From Psychrobacter immobilis (lineage in GTDB: Bacteria > Pseudomonadota > Gammaproteobacteria > Pseudomonadales > Moraxellaceae): DNA of 64,000 nt. Position 1 is the first letter of the stretch; every line of letters begins with the position of its first letter. The notes below the pieces were generated by a model. It had not been told where the DNA came from. It searched no databases and saw only the letters and a program-made list of their open reading frames with translations. The position numbers and the translations under genes are program-made. Of the stretch, positions 26,571 through 36,709 are shown piece after piece. The stretch covers positions 62,001-126,000 of the forward strand of contig NZ_CAJGZQ010000007.1 of the NCBI RefSeq assembly GCF_904846185.1. The letters are read 5' to 3'.

Positions 26571-26933
26571 TTATTCCTTACGGTATTTACCATCACCATA
26601 AGACAGTATTTCCATTGTGGTCGTACATAACTGACAGTTTATTTGACCAGCAGCGGCTTTCGATAAATCCAAAATACGACCCCGAATGAAAGGGCCTCTA
26701 TCGGTAATTTTCACGATTACACTCTGCTTTGTCTTCTTGTTGGTCACTTGTACCTTCGTACCAAACGGCAACGTGCGATGCGCAGCGGTCAAAGAGTTCA
26801 TGTTGAAGATACTACCACTAGCAGTGCGTTTACCGTGGAACTGACTACCGTAATAACTGGTGTTTCCAGCAAAAACGGTGGTACTCAGCAATAGTGATAA
26901 TGTGATAACCAAAGACTTGATTAAATAAGACAT
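26571..26933 (-). CDS. RlpA-like double-psi beta-barrel protein
   Basis: A 120-residue secreted protein: a signal peptide ending near TTVFAG is followed by a complete DPBB domain (SYYGSQFHGKRTASGSIFNMNSLTAAHRTLPFGTKVQVTN, then VKITDRGPFIRGRILDLSKAAAGQI). RlpA cleaves denuded glycan strands at the septum. This version lacks the C-terminal SPOR domain and has no lipobox, so it may be a stand-alone minor lytic transglycosylase rather than true septal RlpA. Two Cys near the C-terminus (NCQLC) are unusual. Confidence 0.85.
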   Translation of the reverse strand: MSYLIKSLVITLSLLLSTTVFAGNTSYYGSQFHGKRTASGSIFNMNSLTAAHRTLPFGTKVQVTNKKTKQSVIVKITDRGPFIRGRILDLSKAAAGQINCQLCTTTMEILSYGDGKYRKE

Positions 26934-27505
26934 TTAATACCTTTAAGCAATTTATAAAATAGACAAATATACTTGCCTATGTTATTCATACTCCCTATGA
27001 GTATAAATAATATATTCATTTTACAACACATACTTTGTCATATTCTTACGGTTCTGTAAAAGAACTACCAAGGTCAAAACGCTCGTTTAGGCACGCTAGC
27101 TACTAAATACCAGTGATCTGTATGTAATTGTTTTAAATAATGATTTACATTGTTAATGGTATTTTTGGCTTGACTCTCTATTTTTTCATTAGGGCGAGTG
27201 TTAAATTGATATGACGTCTGTGGTTATCAAAGAATAATAATGCCAGAATCATAGAGAAGTATGCCAATGCAGTGACAAAGGCGAATCATAATGTATTAAA
27301 TGCTTCAAACAACCTAAACACTGCTGTTGTTCGGCACTATTACTGGTAATATTTGTATAACGGTATTGAATTTTTATATTACTATCATTATTAGATAGAC
27401 TATCGTTACCACCTGTTATGTCGCAGTTGAATAAATTTCCGTACCATATCGTTTAAAATGGGCATACCAGTATCATTAACATGCTTTTATGTTGAGGACA
27501 AAAAC
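26934..27505. other. Divergent intergenic region upstream of cbpA
   Basis: A 570-base AT-rich stretch. A possible heat-shock-type promoter, GTTGAA (27426-27431) and TACCATAT (27442-27449), resembles the sigma-32 pattern but with a 10-base spacer, which is short. No gene seen. Confidence 0.35.
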
Positions 27506-28489
27506 ATGGCAGAGAAAAATTACTATGACATTTTAGGGATCAAAAAAGACGCGTCAGCTGCAGATATTAAAAAAAGATATCGTAAGCTTGTCCGTCAATA
27601 TCACCCTGATGTGAGCGATGATCCAGATGCAGACAATAAGATTGCTGAGATTAATAATGCTTACGAAACCATTAGAGATAAAGAAAAGCGTGCCGAATAT
27701 GACGCCATGCTAGACAATCCCTTTGCTGGTCAAAGTGGTGGTTTTGGTGGTCAATCTGCAAGTGGCGGTCAAGGCGGCTATCGCTGGGAAGATATCAAAG
27801 ATCAGTTTGGTGAAGGCGAAGCTTATGGCGATGGTGGCTTCCGCTTCGATGACATCTTTTCGGCATTTGGTCGAGGTGCACGTGGTTCAGCTGGTGGACA
27901 ATCGCAGCGTGGTGGTTTTGGCTCGCAAGATAGCAAAGGTCAAGATCAACATGCAGAGATTACGGTTGATTTGGCGTCCGTTTATAACGGTGATGACTAC
28001 AGCATTAAGTTGAATGTCCCTATTCGTCAACCGAATGGCAGTGTCGAGTATGACAACAAAACGCTGAAAATTAAAATCCCTAAAGGCATCACGGATGGCA
28101 AGCAAATTCGCTTAGCAGGACAAGGTGCCGCTGGTATTGGTGGCGGAAAAAACGGCGATTTATTTTTAAAAGTAAAAATCCGTCACGCAGACAATATCCG
28201 TATCGAAGGCGCTGATGTTTATCAAACCGTCAATATAGCGCCATGGGAAGCGGCGTTGGGTGAAAAAATCAACGTCAGTACGCCAGCTGGTACGCTTGCT
28301 GTGACTGTGCCTAAGAACAGTAAGTCTGGTAGCAATTTACGTCTAAAAGGTAAAGGTATCCCTGCTAAGCAAGCGGGTGATTTGTATCTAACCTTAAACA
28401 TCGTGAACCCTGATATCAGCACTGAGGCTGCGACCCAAGCTTATGAGCAACTAAAACAAGCCTTTGCCGATATCAATATTAGTCGTTAA
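27506..28489 (+). CDS. cbpA: CbpA-type DnaJ-like co-chaperone
   Basis: A 327-residue type II Hsp40. The J domain (1-70) has YHPDVSDDPDAD; a long Gly-rich linker (75-150) follows; no zinc-finger repeats are present, which separates it from dnaJ. Two C-terminal beta-sandwich domains follow (VDLASVYNGDDYSIKLNVP..., IAPWEAALGEKINVSTPAG). Paralogous role: assists DnaK and binds curved DNA in E. coli. The ATG at 27506 is preceded by GAGGA; the frame's extension to 27458 lacks J-domain sequence. The adjacent cbpM gene confirms identity. Confidence 0.93.
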   Translation: MAEKNYYDILGIKKDASAADIKKRYRKLVRQYHPDVSDDPDADNKIAEINNAYETIRDKEKRAEYDAMLDNPFAGQSGGFGGQSASGGQGGYRWEDIKDQFGEGEAYGDGGFRFDDIFSAFGRGARGSAGGQSQRGGFGSQDSKGQDQHAEITVDLASVYNGDDYSIKLNVPIRQPNGSVEYDNKTLKIKIPKGITDGKQIRLAGQGAAGIGGGKNGDLFLKVKIRHADNIRIEGADVYQTVNIAPWEAALGEKINVSTPAGTLAVTVPKNSKSGSNLRLKGKGIPAKQAGDLYLTLNIVNPDISTEAATQAYEQLKQAFADINISR

Positions 28490-28581
28490 TGGCCGCCAAA
28501 AATTACTCACATTGAAACACTGTAATAGAGATGAAGACCATACGATAACGATGAAATAAAGAGCAAACGAGGATAATAGCT

Positions 28582-28905
28582 ATGAAACACTCGCCTGAAT
28601 TTACCGACATTATCATGAGCTTGGATGAGCTGGTATCTGCCTGTGGCCAAGAGCGCCAATGGGTCATCGAATTGATTGAAGAGGACATCATCGAATATGA
28701 TGTACCAGAACGTGAGCAGTTCACTGGTTATCAGCTGACGACAGTGCGCCGTGCCTCGCGCCTTAGCCGCGACTTTGAAGCCAGTGTTCCTGCGATTGGC
28801 TTGATACTTGAGTTATTGGATGAGCTCGAACAATTACGCCAATTTAAACGCCAATTAGACATGCAGACACCAGTGATTGAAATTGAAATCGATCATTTAA
28901 AATAA
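28582..28905 (+). CDS. cbpM: Chaperone modulator CbpM
   Basis: A 107-residue MerR-like helical protein that binds the J domain of CbpA and restrains it. The FTDIIMSLDELVSACGQERQWVIELIEEDII opening and the C-terminal helix ELLDELEQLRQFKRQLDM are typical. It follows cbpA by 92 bases on the same strand and is followed by a strong terminator, forming a two-gene operon. Confidence 0.93.
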   Translation: MKHSPEFTDIIMSLDELVSACGQERQWVIELIEEDIIEYDVPEREQFTGYQLTTVRRASRLSRDFEASVPAIGLILELLDELEQLRQFKRQLDMQTPVIEIEIDHLK

Positions 28906-28943
28906 CTTATTTCCCCTTTATTCGGTACGTAAAAAATCAGCAC

Positions 28944-28977
28944 AAAAAAAGGGCCTCTAAAATGAGGCCCTTTTTTT
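28944..28977. terminator. Bidirectional terminator after cbpAM
   Basis: GGGCCTC / GAGGCCC stem with seven A on the left and seven T on the right; also serves the convergent sstT copy. Confidence 0.93.
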
Positions 28978-28997
28978 GCAAATAATATATTTAGCGT

Positions 28998-30200
28998 TTA
29001 ACGCGCATATTTTGGATCAGCGGCTGCGGTAAACAGTACATCCGTTGAAGAGTTCAACGCCGTTTCTGCTGAATCTTGTATCACACCAATAATAAAGCCA
29101 ATCGCTACCACTTGCATAGCGATATCATTTGGAATACTAAATAAGCTCGCTGCCAATGGTATAAGCAATAATGAACCACCAGCGACACCAGAGGCACCGC
29201 AAGCACTAATGGTTGCAACCAAACTGAGTAGCAGTGCTGAGGCAAAGGTCACTTCAATACCGAGTGTATGCGCGGCTGCAAGCGTTAAGACGTTAATCGT
29301 AATCGCCGCGCCGGCCATATTAATGGTCGCACCCAGTGGAATCGTTACTGAATAAGTATCTTCGTGTAGACCCAGTTTGCGGGCAAGGTTCATATTGACG
29401 GGAATGTTGGCAGCCGAGCTACGCGTAAAGAATGCGGTAATCCCTGACTCACGCAAGCATTTGAATACTAGCGGATAAGGGTTTTTGCCCGTTTTGATCA
29501 GTACAATAATAGGATTAGCAATCAAAGCGATAAATAACATACAACCGACCAGTACCATCAAGATACGCGCATAACCTGCCAAAGCCGCAAAGCCTGTCTC
29601 AGCGACGGTGTTGGCAACCAAACCCAATATACCAAAAGGTGCTAGGGCAATGACCCACTTCACCACTTGGGAGATGGCGTCAGAAAAATCACCGACCACA
29701 GTGCGTGTGGTATCACTGGCTTGGCGCAGTGCGAAACCGATGATAATTGCCCAGGCTAAAATACCAATATAGTTGGCTTCAGCGATGGCATTAACTGGGT
29801 TTGCGACCAGATTTAGCAGTAGATTGGTCAGTACTTCTTTGAGGTTGGCTGGTGGGACTTGCTCAATTGTGGCGTTGACCAATACCAGTTCTGTCGGGAA
29901 TAAAAAGCTCGCGCCAACAGCAGTCAGTGCGGCTAAAAAAGTGCCAAACATATACATGATAAGTACAGGCTTGACGTAAACTTCATTACCGCTGCGATGT
30001 TGGCTAATGGCCGCCATGACCAACACAAATACCAGTATCGGTGCAACGGCTTTTAATGCGCCCACGAATAAGGTACCCAACAATCCTAAGGCAATACCGA
30101 TATCTGGTGCCAACCAACCTATCAATACGCCCGCTATCAAACCGATAATAATAAGTGGTACTAGACCAATGCGTTTATACATCGCAAAAAATGAATACAT
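28998..30200 (-). CDS. sstT: Serine/threonine:Na+ symporter SstT, copy 1
   Basis: A 400-residue member of the dicarboxylate/amino acid:cation symporter (DAACS) family, imported substrates being serine and threonine in E. coli SstT. Hallmarks: about eight membrane helices plus two re-entrant loops, the Ser-rich motif [14 protein letters not shown], and [20 protein letters not shown] lies 6 bases before the ATG. It is the downstream member of a tandem pair with the gene at 30416-31618; the two are roughly four-fifths identical. A terminator between them argues for separate transcripts. Confidence 0.9.
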   Translation of the reverse strand: MYSFFAMYKRIGLVPLIIIGLIAGVLIGWLAPDIGIALGLLGTLFVGALKAVAPILVFVLVMAAISQHRSGNEVYVKPVLIMYMFGTFLAALTAVGASFLFPTELVLVNATIEQVPPANLKEVLTNLLLNLVANPVNAIAEANYIGILAWAIIIGFALRQASDTTRTVVGDFSDAISQVVKWVIALAPFGILGLVANTVAETGFAALAGYARILMVLVGCMLFIALIANPIIVLIKTGKNPYPLVFKCLRESGITAFFTRSSAANIPVNMNLARKLGLHEDTYSVTIPLGATINMAGAAITINVLTLAAAHTLGIEVTFASALLLSLVATISACGASGVAGGSLLLIPLAASLFSIPNDIAMQVVAIGFIIGVIQDSAETALNSSTDVLFTAAADPKYAR

Positions 30201-30326
30201 CCTTACCCCGACAATCTAATGAATAATAAAAGAGATCAAGCCATTTTATGTTTTTTGCTTTACTAGTCTCATACTCATATACAGGTAAGATTCGTAAAAC
30301 AGAATAAAAATGGGTAAAGTATAACC

Positions 30327-30354
30327 AAAAAAAGGGCAGTTAAGCCCTTTTTTA
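30327..30354 (-). terminator. Terminator between the two sstT genes
   Basis: AAAAAAGGGC / GCCCTTTTTT with a 6-base loop. It would stop the upstream copy's transcript on minus. Confidence 0.85.
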
Positions 30355-30415
30355 TTTTTATACCTATCAATTTAAGATGATAGGTTTGTTATGGTCGTCT
30401 TTAACACACCCAACA

Positions 30416-31618
30416 TTAGCGTGCATATTTTGGATCAGCAGCGGCAGTAAACAAGACGTCTGTTGATGAGTTCAATGCGGTCTCTGCGGAGTCTTGCAGC
30501 ACACTAATAATAAAGCCAATAGCCACCACTTGTAGCGCAATATCATCAGGAATATTGAATAAACTGGCCGCCAAAGGAATGAGTAGTAATGAGCCACCAG
30601 CGACGCCCGAGGTGCCGCCAGCACTGATTGTAGCGACTATACTTAGCAGTAATGCTGAGCCAAAGGTCACTTCAATACCGAGTGTATTCGCGGCTGCAAG
30701 GGTTAAGACATTAATCGTAATCGCTGCACCTGCCATATTAATAGTGGCGCCTAATGGCAGGGTGACTGAATAAGTATTTTCATGTAAGCCTAATTTGCTG
30801 GCAAGGTTCATATTGATAGGAATATTGGCAGCAGAGCTACGGGTAAAAAACGCAGTTATGCCAGATTCACGTAAGCAGGTGAATACCAGTGGATAAGGGT
30901 TTTTACCCGTTTTTAAGTATACGAGGAGAGGGTTAGTCACCAAAGCAATAAACAACATACAGCCTATCAATACTAGCAAAATTCGTGCATAGCCCAATAA
31001 CGCAGCAAAGCCAGTATCAGCAACGGTATTGGCGACTAATCCCAAAATACCAAAAGGTGCTAGTGCGATGACCCATTTGACTACTTTTGAGATGGCATCT
31101 GCAATGTCATTGACAGTGCTGCGAGTCGTCTCGCCAGCTTGTCGTAGCGCAATGCCGATGATAACGGCCCAAGCTAATATACCGATATAATTAGCATTGG
31201 CTAGGGCAGCAACTGGATTGGCGACGAGACTGAGTAATAAATTGTTCAATACTTCTTTTAAGTTTGCTGGCGGTACTTGCTCGATGGTCGCATTCACTAA
31301 CGTCAATTCGGTTGGGAATAAAAAGCTGGCACCAACAGCGACCAAAGCTGCTATAAAAGTGCCTATCAGATATAAAAACAGCACCGGTTTTACATAGACC
31401 TTATTCCCGCTACGATGTTGACAGATAGCAGCCATCACTAAAAAAAATACCAGTATAGGGGCAACAGCTTTTAGGGCACCTACGAACAGAGTCCCCAAAA
31501 TACCTAAGGCAATACCCACACTTGGCGCCAGCCATCCTATCAAAGTACCTAGTACTAAGCCGATAACAATCAGCGTTACCAATCCGATTCGTTGGTACAT
31601 CGCTATTAATGAATGCAT
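30416..31618 (-). CDS. sstT: Serine/threonine:Na+ symporter SstT, copy 2
   Basis: A 400-residue paralogue of its neighbour with the same motifs ([30 protein letters not shown]) and the same C-terminal ending ([21 protein letters not shown]). AAAGGGG lies upstream of the ATG, a stronger site than copy 1 has. Conserved length and motifs suggest both remain functional. Small residue differences are spread along the chain, concentrated at the N-terminus and in membrane helices (for instance ASGVAGG against TSGVAGG), which might tune affinity; that is inference. Confidence 0.9.
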   Translation of the reverse strand: MHSLIAMYQRIGLVTLIVIGLVLGTLIGWLAPSVGIALGILGTLFVGALKAVAPILVFFLVMAAICQHRSGNKVYVKPVLFLYLIGTFIAALVAVGASFLFPTELTLVNATIEQVPPANLKEVLNNLLLSLVANPVAALANANYIGILAWAVIIGIALRQAGETTRSTVNDIADAISKVVKWVIALAPFGILGLVANTVADTGFAALLGYARILLVLIGCMLFIALVTNPLLVYLKTGKNPYPLVFTCLRESGITAFFTRSSAANIPINMNLASKLGLHENTYSVTLPLGATINMAGAAITINVLTLAAANTLGIEVTFGSALLLSIVATISAGGTSGVAGGSLLLIPLAASLFNIPDDIALQVVAIGFIISVLQDSAETALNSSTDVLFTAAADPKYAR

Positions 31619-31791
31619 TTTTACCCCTTTAGTCCATTTGGAAATAAATATTAGCTTAACAATCGTTAGCTTAACGACCGAAGGATGTTAGCATTTTTTT
31701 GTGATAAGCGCCTACTGACAGATTTTATAAGGCAGTAGGCAATAACGTACTTATAAGCCTCTAAGAATTTTAAAAGTCAAAATTTAAGCAC

Positions 31792-31815
31792 AAAAAAACG
31801 CCATGACTGGCGTTT
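31792..31815 (-). terminator. Terminator for pepA-holC
   Basis: AAACGCCA (31796-31803) / TGGCGTTT (31808-31815) with a TGAC loop; T-run on minus. Confidence 0.85.
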
Positions 31816-31832
31816 GATTTTGTAATAGAAGA

Positions 31833-32321
31833 CTAAACTTTGAAATGGGTAAGCTCATACCCTAATTGCTGGTAATGCTTATATTTAGCGCGGCCTGCCT
31901 CAGTGCTGACCGTATCAGGTTTGATAAGCTCTAGAATACGAGTTGGCAATGTATTGCCGGTAGCATTTATAAAGTCATTAACGGGACGTATCGTAGTATT
32001 GAGTACGATCCCTTTAAAATCGGCTGGCATATAGCTGGCAAGCAACACTGGTGCTAATAATTGATTATTAATATCAGTATGAACACCGTCAATATCAGTG
32101 CCTTCAGGATTAGAATCTAAAAGGCGTTGATGCGGTATAAAGCTCGTATCGTCTTTTGCCCAAAGGGCTTGATCAAGCGTCGACAGCAATGCATCGTCTT
32201 TTTCGATAAGAATCAATAACGACTGGCTGCTTTTATTGAGCGCCGTCTGGGTCAGCTGACAAATAAAGCCCAAGAAATCTTGAGCTTTATTCTCAGTTAA
32301 TACATAAAAGCTAACTTTCAT
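31833..32321 (-). CDS. holC: DNA polymerase III subunit chi
   Basis: A 162-residue chi subunit, which links the clamp loader (through psi) to single-stranded-DNA-binding protein. The N-terminal KVSFYVLTENKAQDFLGFICQLTQTAL and the middle DQALWAKDDTSFIPH (the family's LW...F.PH pattern) support it, as does its position directly downstream of pepA, a common gammaproteobacterial arrangement. It is slightly longer than E. coli HolC (147). Confidence 0.88.
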   Translation of the reverse strand: MKVSFYVLTENKAQDFLGFICQLTQTALNKSSQSLLILIEKDDALLSTLDQALWAKDDTSFIPHQRLLDSNPEGTDIDGVHTDINNQLLAPVLLASYMPADFKGIVLNTTIRPVNDFINATGNTLPTRILELIKPDTVSTEAGRAKYKHYQQLGYELTHFKV

Positions 32322-32357
32322 AAAGTGGTTTTCATTGAATGGTGATTCATCAATAGA

Positions 32358-34037
32358 TTATGCCATATTTGCGCTATTTTTTAGGTATTGCATGAATAAT
32401 GGCACAGGGCGACCAGTCGCCGCTTTGTCTTGACCTGAAATCCATGCCGTACCAGCGATGTCTAAATGCGCCCATGCTTGACCTTCTTCGATGAAGCGCG
32501 ATAAGAAACAGGCAGCAGTCACAGCGCCAGCACCTTTACCACCGATATTTTGAATATCAGCGATAGGCGAGTCAATCTGCGCTTGATATTCGTCATCCAT
32601 CGGCATGTGCCAGATAAGGTCGCCTGATAGGTTACTGGCGTTTTCTAAGTCAAACAACACATCTTCGTCATTACTAAAGACTGCCGAGCGGACGTGACCC
32701 AACGCAACCACACAAGCGCCAGTCAAGGTTGCGACATCAATGATGGCTTTTGGCTGATAATACTTCTGTACGTAGCACAAGGTATCGCACAATACTAAAC
32801 GACCTTCAGCATCGGTATTTAGGATTTCAACGGACTTACCGTTCATTGCTATGATGATATCTCCTGGGCGCGTTGCCTCTCCTGATGGCATATTTTCAGC
32901 ACAAGCTAGCGCACCGACGACGTTGATCGGTAGACGCGCTTCACATAATGCTTTCAGGGTACCGAGTACCGCAGCAGAACCGCCCATATCAAATTTCATC
33001 TCATCCATCGCCGCACCCGGTTTGATTGAGATACCACCTGAATCGAAGGTGACACCCTTACCAACAAGCACGATAGGCGCATCATTATTTGCAGCATTGG
33101 CATTGTCTTCGCTATTCTGTTCAGCATTTTTAGCGGCTTTTTTGCTAGCAGCTTTGGTTGGTAATTTGTCAGCCAACGCTTTGAGGCCGCCAGCTACTTT
33201 TGCGCTGTTGGTAATGGCTTTGCTAGTATCACCATCAGTATTGGCGCTAAAGTTAGACTTGCCGCGATACTCCATCAGTACCAGCTTGCCTTCTTTAGTA
33301 GAGCCTTGCGCGACCGATAAGAAGCAGTTCATACCCAGTGCTGACATCTCGTCTTCGCCAAGTACCGTTACTTTTAAGAGGTCAGGATAAGTGGCTGCTA
33401 ATTCCTGTGCTTGCTCAGCCATATATGCTGGGAAACAGATGTTACCCGGCTCATTAGCGACATCACGGGTCAAGCTTTGACCAGTAAAGACCGCTTGTGC
33501 AAAGTCTAACGAATCTTTTAAAGACGACTCTGCCAATAAGTAGATATCCGTTAAAACAGGCGTTTGCTGCTCAGATTTGTACTTGTCAAAACGATAGCTT
33601 GCTGCCAGTAGGCTCAGCGCAAATTGACTAAACTGGTTTTCTTCTAAGCTATCGCCCAGCGCTACAGTGATAGAGTCGACGCGTTTTTGGGTGCTCTTAT
33701 AAATGGTCTTAGCAATTTTCTCTAGAACGCTATGACGCAATTTATCAACATTACCCACACCGACCAATAATAGCTGTACTGGATTTTCTTTGGTGGTCTT
33801 TTTATCTCCAGCTAAAGCATAGTCAGCGACGGTTTCACAAGCTTTGCCGTTAAAGTGTGATACTTCAATCAATTGCTCAATGCGGGTTTGATAATCGCTC
33901 AATACTGACTCAGCTAAGATGTTTTTTTGATCATCAATTAAGACGACAAGGCAGGCCGCGTCTTTACTTTTCGCTTCTTTTTTGAGGATTTTTTGCGTAT
34001 GGGTTTTTGGCAGTGTTTGGGTTAATTTAATATTCAT
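32358..34037 (-). CDS. pepA: Leucyl aminopeptidase (cytosol aminopeptidase)
   Basis: A 559-residue M17 metallopeptidase removing N-terminal residues. The metal-binding region VGKGVTFDSGGISIKPG, the KFDMGGSAAVLG helix and the signature NTDAEGRLVL are intact. In E. coli this protein also acts as the XerCD/cer accessory DNA-binding factor; xerC lies 6 kb away. It is about 55 residues longer than E. coli PepA (503), mostly through a Lys/Ala/Asn-rich insertion (ASKKAAKNAEQNSEDNANAANND) between the two domains. AAGGAT precedes the ATG. Forms an operon with holC. Confidence 0.96.
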   Translation of the reverse strand: MNIKLTQTLPKTHTQKILKKEAKSKDAACLVVLIDDQKNILAESVLSDYQTRIEQLIEVSHFNGKACETVADYALAGDKKTTKENPVQLLLVGVGNVDKLRHSVLEKIAKTIYKSTQKRVDSITVALGDSLEENQFSQFALSLLAASYRFDKYKSEQQTPVLTDIYLLAESSLKDSLDFAQAVFTGQSLTRDVANEPGNICFPAYMAEQAQELAATYPDLLKVTVLGEDEMSALGMNCFLSVAQGSTKEGKLVLMEYRGKSNFSANTDGDTSKAITNSAKVAGGLKALADKLPTKAASKKAAKNAEQNSEDNANAANNDAPIVLVGKGVTFDSGGISIKPGAAMDEMKFDMGGSAAVLGTLKALCEARLPINVVGALACAENMPSGEATRPGDIIIAMNGKSVEILNTDAEGRLVLCDTLCYVQKYYQPKAIIDVATLTGACVVALGHVRSAVFSNDEDVLFDLENASNLSGDLIWHMPMDDEYQAQIDSPIADIQNIGGKGAGAVTAACFLSRFIEEGQAWAHLDIAGTAWISGQDKAATGRPVPLFMQYLKNSANMA

Positions 34038-34227
34038 ATATTTATCCTTATTGGGGTTATGACATTATAGTTATGACGTTAACGCTATGAAAATGGCAGA
34101 TTTTTTTAATTGCTGATACCTGTTAAATTATCAGATTGTTTGGCCAGTCAAGCAATCGCAATAGTGTAGCATATTGCGAGGTGAGTGCGCAGTGAGCAAG
34201 GTTTAGGTCATGGGTTCGAACCGTTTA

Positions 34228-34848
34228 CTAGCTATTAACTAACTCATCGGTTGCTATTAAAGCGGCAAATCTATCTTGCAGTGCTGCCATCGCGGTAGCA
34301 TGCATGATATCAGCGCTGATTTTCTCTTTTTTATAGTCAGGCAGGTCGCGAGTGGCACAAGCATCATGGCAAACAAAACTGTCAAAGCCTAAATCAAAGG
34401 CGGCTCTCACGCTTGAGCTAACACACATATGACTCATAAAGCCTGCAAAAATAATTTGCTGTTTTTGTGCAGCTGAAATAAGTGCTTGAAGCTGGGTATC
34501 ATGGAACGCATTGGGATTTTTTTTGACGATGAAGGTTTCGCCATCCTTTGGTTGTAATTCAGCGATAATCTCGACGTTAGATGATAAGGGATCAAAAACG
34601 TTGCCATTATCTGCGCCGTGATGCGCGATATGGAAGACAGGGACGTTCTGTTTACGAGCTTTATCTAGCAATAGACGCGCATTTGTAATGGCGTTCGTAC
34701 CAGCTTGCCCCAATGGCATCGCACCATCGACATATTCGTTTTGATAGTCAATAAAAACCACGGCGCAATTTGACCAATCGAGCGTATCAAATTGACCGCC
34801 AGCAAGTTCAAGTAAAGTAGAAGGGGTAGAACCGAGTTTATTTGTCAT
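34228..34848 (-). CDS. Isochorismatase-like cysteine hydrolase
   Basis: A 206-residue member of the isochorismatase/nicotinamidase superfamily. The triad is visible: Asp in VVFIDYQNEY, Lys in FIVKKNPNAFHDT, and Cys in GFMSHMCVSSSVR with the preceding cis-peptide region. Exact substrate is not predictable. The ATG at 34848 has GGAG 7 bases upstream; the frame's extension to 34947 is rejected. Confidence 0.88.
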   Translation of the reverse strand: MTNKLGSTPSTLLELAGGQFDTLDWSNCAVVFIDYQNEYVDGAMPLGQAGTNAITNARLLLDKARKQNVPVFHIAHHGADNGNVFDPLSSNVEIIAELQPKDGETFIVKKNPNAFHDTQLQALISAAQKQQIIFAGFMSHMCVSSSVRAAFDLGFDSFVCHDACATRDLPDYKKEKISADIMHATAMAALQDRFAALIATDELVNS

Positions 34849-35395
34849 TAATATTCTCCATTGGGCGAGATAATTAGGAATTTTTAGTTTTCTCAGTTTA
34901 ACAAGTAATCCTAATGGTGCGAGGGCAGTGATACGAATGACACACAAAGGTTTCCAAATGACATCAAGTAAAAAATATCATGCAAAGACTTAATAAAAAG
35001 GCTTTTTAGATAAGACAAACTAATGAGTCAAGTTCTCATTATTCTTTTCATATCTTATCTATTATTAGTGAGTCATACAGCGTTATAGCAAGATGGACGC
35101 AATGTTTGCAAACACATTTCACAGCCATTTTTGAGCAAAATATGCTAGGATTAGCGGTTATCTTTATCGCTAATTTTTACAGCATGTCGCTAACCCGTCT
35201 CGCAGATGTTTTCATATCTTTTGCCGTTGCTTTTAGGGCTGTTTAAGTATCTGATTGAGCAGCACGGTCTTGTATTTCTATTGTTCAGTTATCGGTATCA
35301 GCTATTGTATTTAGAGCGATCCATAATTGTCAGTGTTTGCCAATAAAGCTGCGATAAATCGTGCGACTATCAACCTTTTTAAAAGAGTGCCCATT
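34849..35395. other. Divergent intergenic region upstream of lptF
   Basis: 547 bases holding promoters for the hydrolase and lptFG. No distinct hairpin or repeat seen. Confidence 0.4.
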
Positions 35396-36709
35396 GTGAT
35401 ATTACGCCGCTATATGACTCAACAAGTTGCCTCAACGACCGCATTGGTTTTGGGGTTTTTAGTGGTGATGATGCTGGGCGGTCGTTTGATCCGTTACTTT
35501 GGGATTGCCGCAGAAGGCAACTTAGACATCAGCTTATTATTTACCATCATTGGTTATAATTTGCCCTACTTTTTAGAGCTTATCCTGCCATTAGCATTTT
35601 TTATCGCTTTAATGTTGGTATTCGGGCGTTTGTACGTTGACCAAGAAATGGCGGTCATTAATGCCAGCGGCGTGTCGCGTGGTAAACTTGCCCGTTTTAT
35701 GACGCCTTTAATCTTGGCGTTGTTCGTTGGGGAAGCGGCTTTATCCATCGTTGGTAAACCGTGGGGCGTACGCTCATCGGAAAGTGTCTGGCAACAGCAG
35801 GCATTGACCAGCGCTTTTGATTTAATTCGTCCCAATGAATTTATTAGTAGTGGCAATTATCATTTGTATGTGGGCAGCTTGAGTGATGATAAAAAGCAAT
35901 TGCAAGATGTGATATTGATTCAATCTGAGCCTGAAAAAAAGGGCAGTGCCGCTAAAAATAACACTGCTAAAGAGGCTGCTGTCGATGTTAAAAATACCAT
36001 CAATCCAGAAACGGCTGAGCAATTAAATATTTCAGACATGCCAAATATGCCAACTGCGATTACTAATAATACCAACATCAGTAAAGATACTATTACGTTG
36101 GCTAAGCGTGCCGAGCAAGTAGACACGGGTAATAGCGGTGTGACCCAATTGGACTTGTTCCAAGGGCGTCGTTATGAAGTCGGTGCTGGCAGTCTGAAAT
36201 ACAATCAAGTGGGCTTTGATCGTTACCGCATTACTTTGACAGAATCCTCAAAAGAAGTCATCACTGAAGATAATATCGAAACGCAAGCGATTGGACCATT
36301 ATGGCAAGCCGCGACGGGTGGTACGGCAAGTAGTGGCAACTCGCTGCGTGTGGCACAAAGTGAGCTTGGCTATCGTCTAGCATTGCCGTGGTTGATGATC
36401 ATTGCACCAATGCTCGCTGTACCACTGGCGCAAGTACGTCCGCGCCAAGGTCGCTGGTTACGACTATTTCCTTCGATTTTATTGTTTGTCAGCTGTGCGC
36501 TGGGTATTATTTCACTTAAAAATGCTGTTAGCAAAGGCAGCGTGAGCGTCTGGGCATATGCGTGGCTCATTTTAGGATTTATGGCATTGGCGCTTTATAT
36601 GAATTGGGGTAGCCGTGTGCAGCATCGATTACGCTTTCGCAAACCGAAGAACACGCCTTTAACGGTTGCCGATCATCAGAGCAGTGGCTCACAAGGAGGG
36701 CAGTCCTAA
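35396..36709 (+). CDS. lptF: LPS export permease LptF
   Basis: A 437-residue inner-membrane subunit of the LptB2FG transporter that extracts lipopolysaccharide from the inner membrane. Three N-terminal and three C-terminal membrane helices flank a periplasmic beta-jellyroll. ILRRYMTQQV and LYVDQEMAVINASGVSRGKL match the family. The GTG at 35396 is chosen because it aligns with the usual start of LptF and has AGAG about 8 bases upstream; an in-frame TTG 23 codons earlier is less likely. A Lys/Ala/Asn-rich insertion in the periplasmic domain (about residues 180-245) makes it some 70 residues longer than E. coli LptF. Confidence 0.92.
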   Translation: MILRRYMTQQVASTTALVLGFLVVMMLGGRLIRYFGIAAEGNLDISLLFTIIGYNLPYFLELILPLAFFIALMLVFGRLYVDQEMAVINASGVSRGKLARFMTPLILALFVGEAALSIVGKPWGVRSSESVWQQQALTSAFDLIRPNEFISSGNYHLYVGSLSDDKKQLQDVILIQSEPEKKGSAAKNNTAKEAAVDVKNTINPETAEQLNISDMPNMPTAITNNTNISKDTITLAKRAEQVDTGNSGVTQLDLFQGRRYEVGAGSLKYNQVGFDRYRITLTESSKEVITEDNIETQAIGPLWQAATGGTASSGNSLRVAQSELGYRLALPWLMIIAPMLAVPLAQVRPRQGRWLRLFPSILLFVSCALGIISLKNAVSKGSVSVWAYAWLILGFMALALYMNWGSRVQHRLRFRKPKNTPLTVADHQSSGSQGGQS

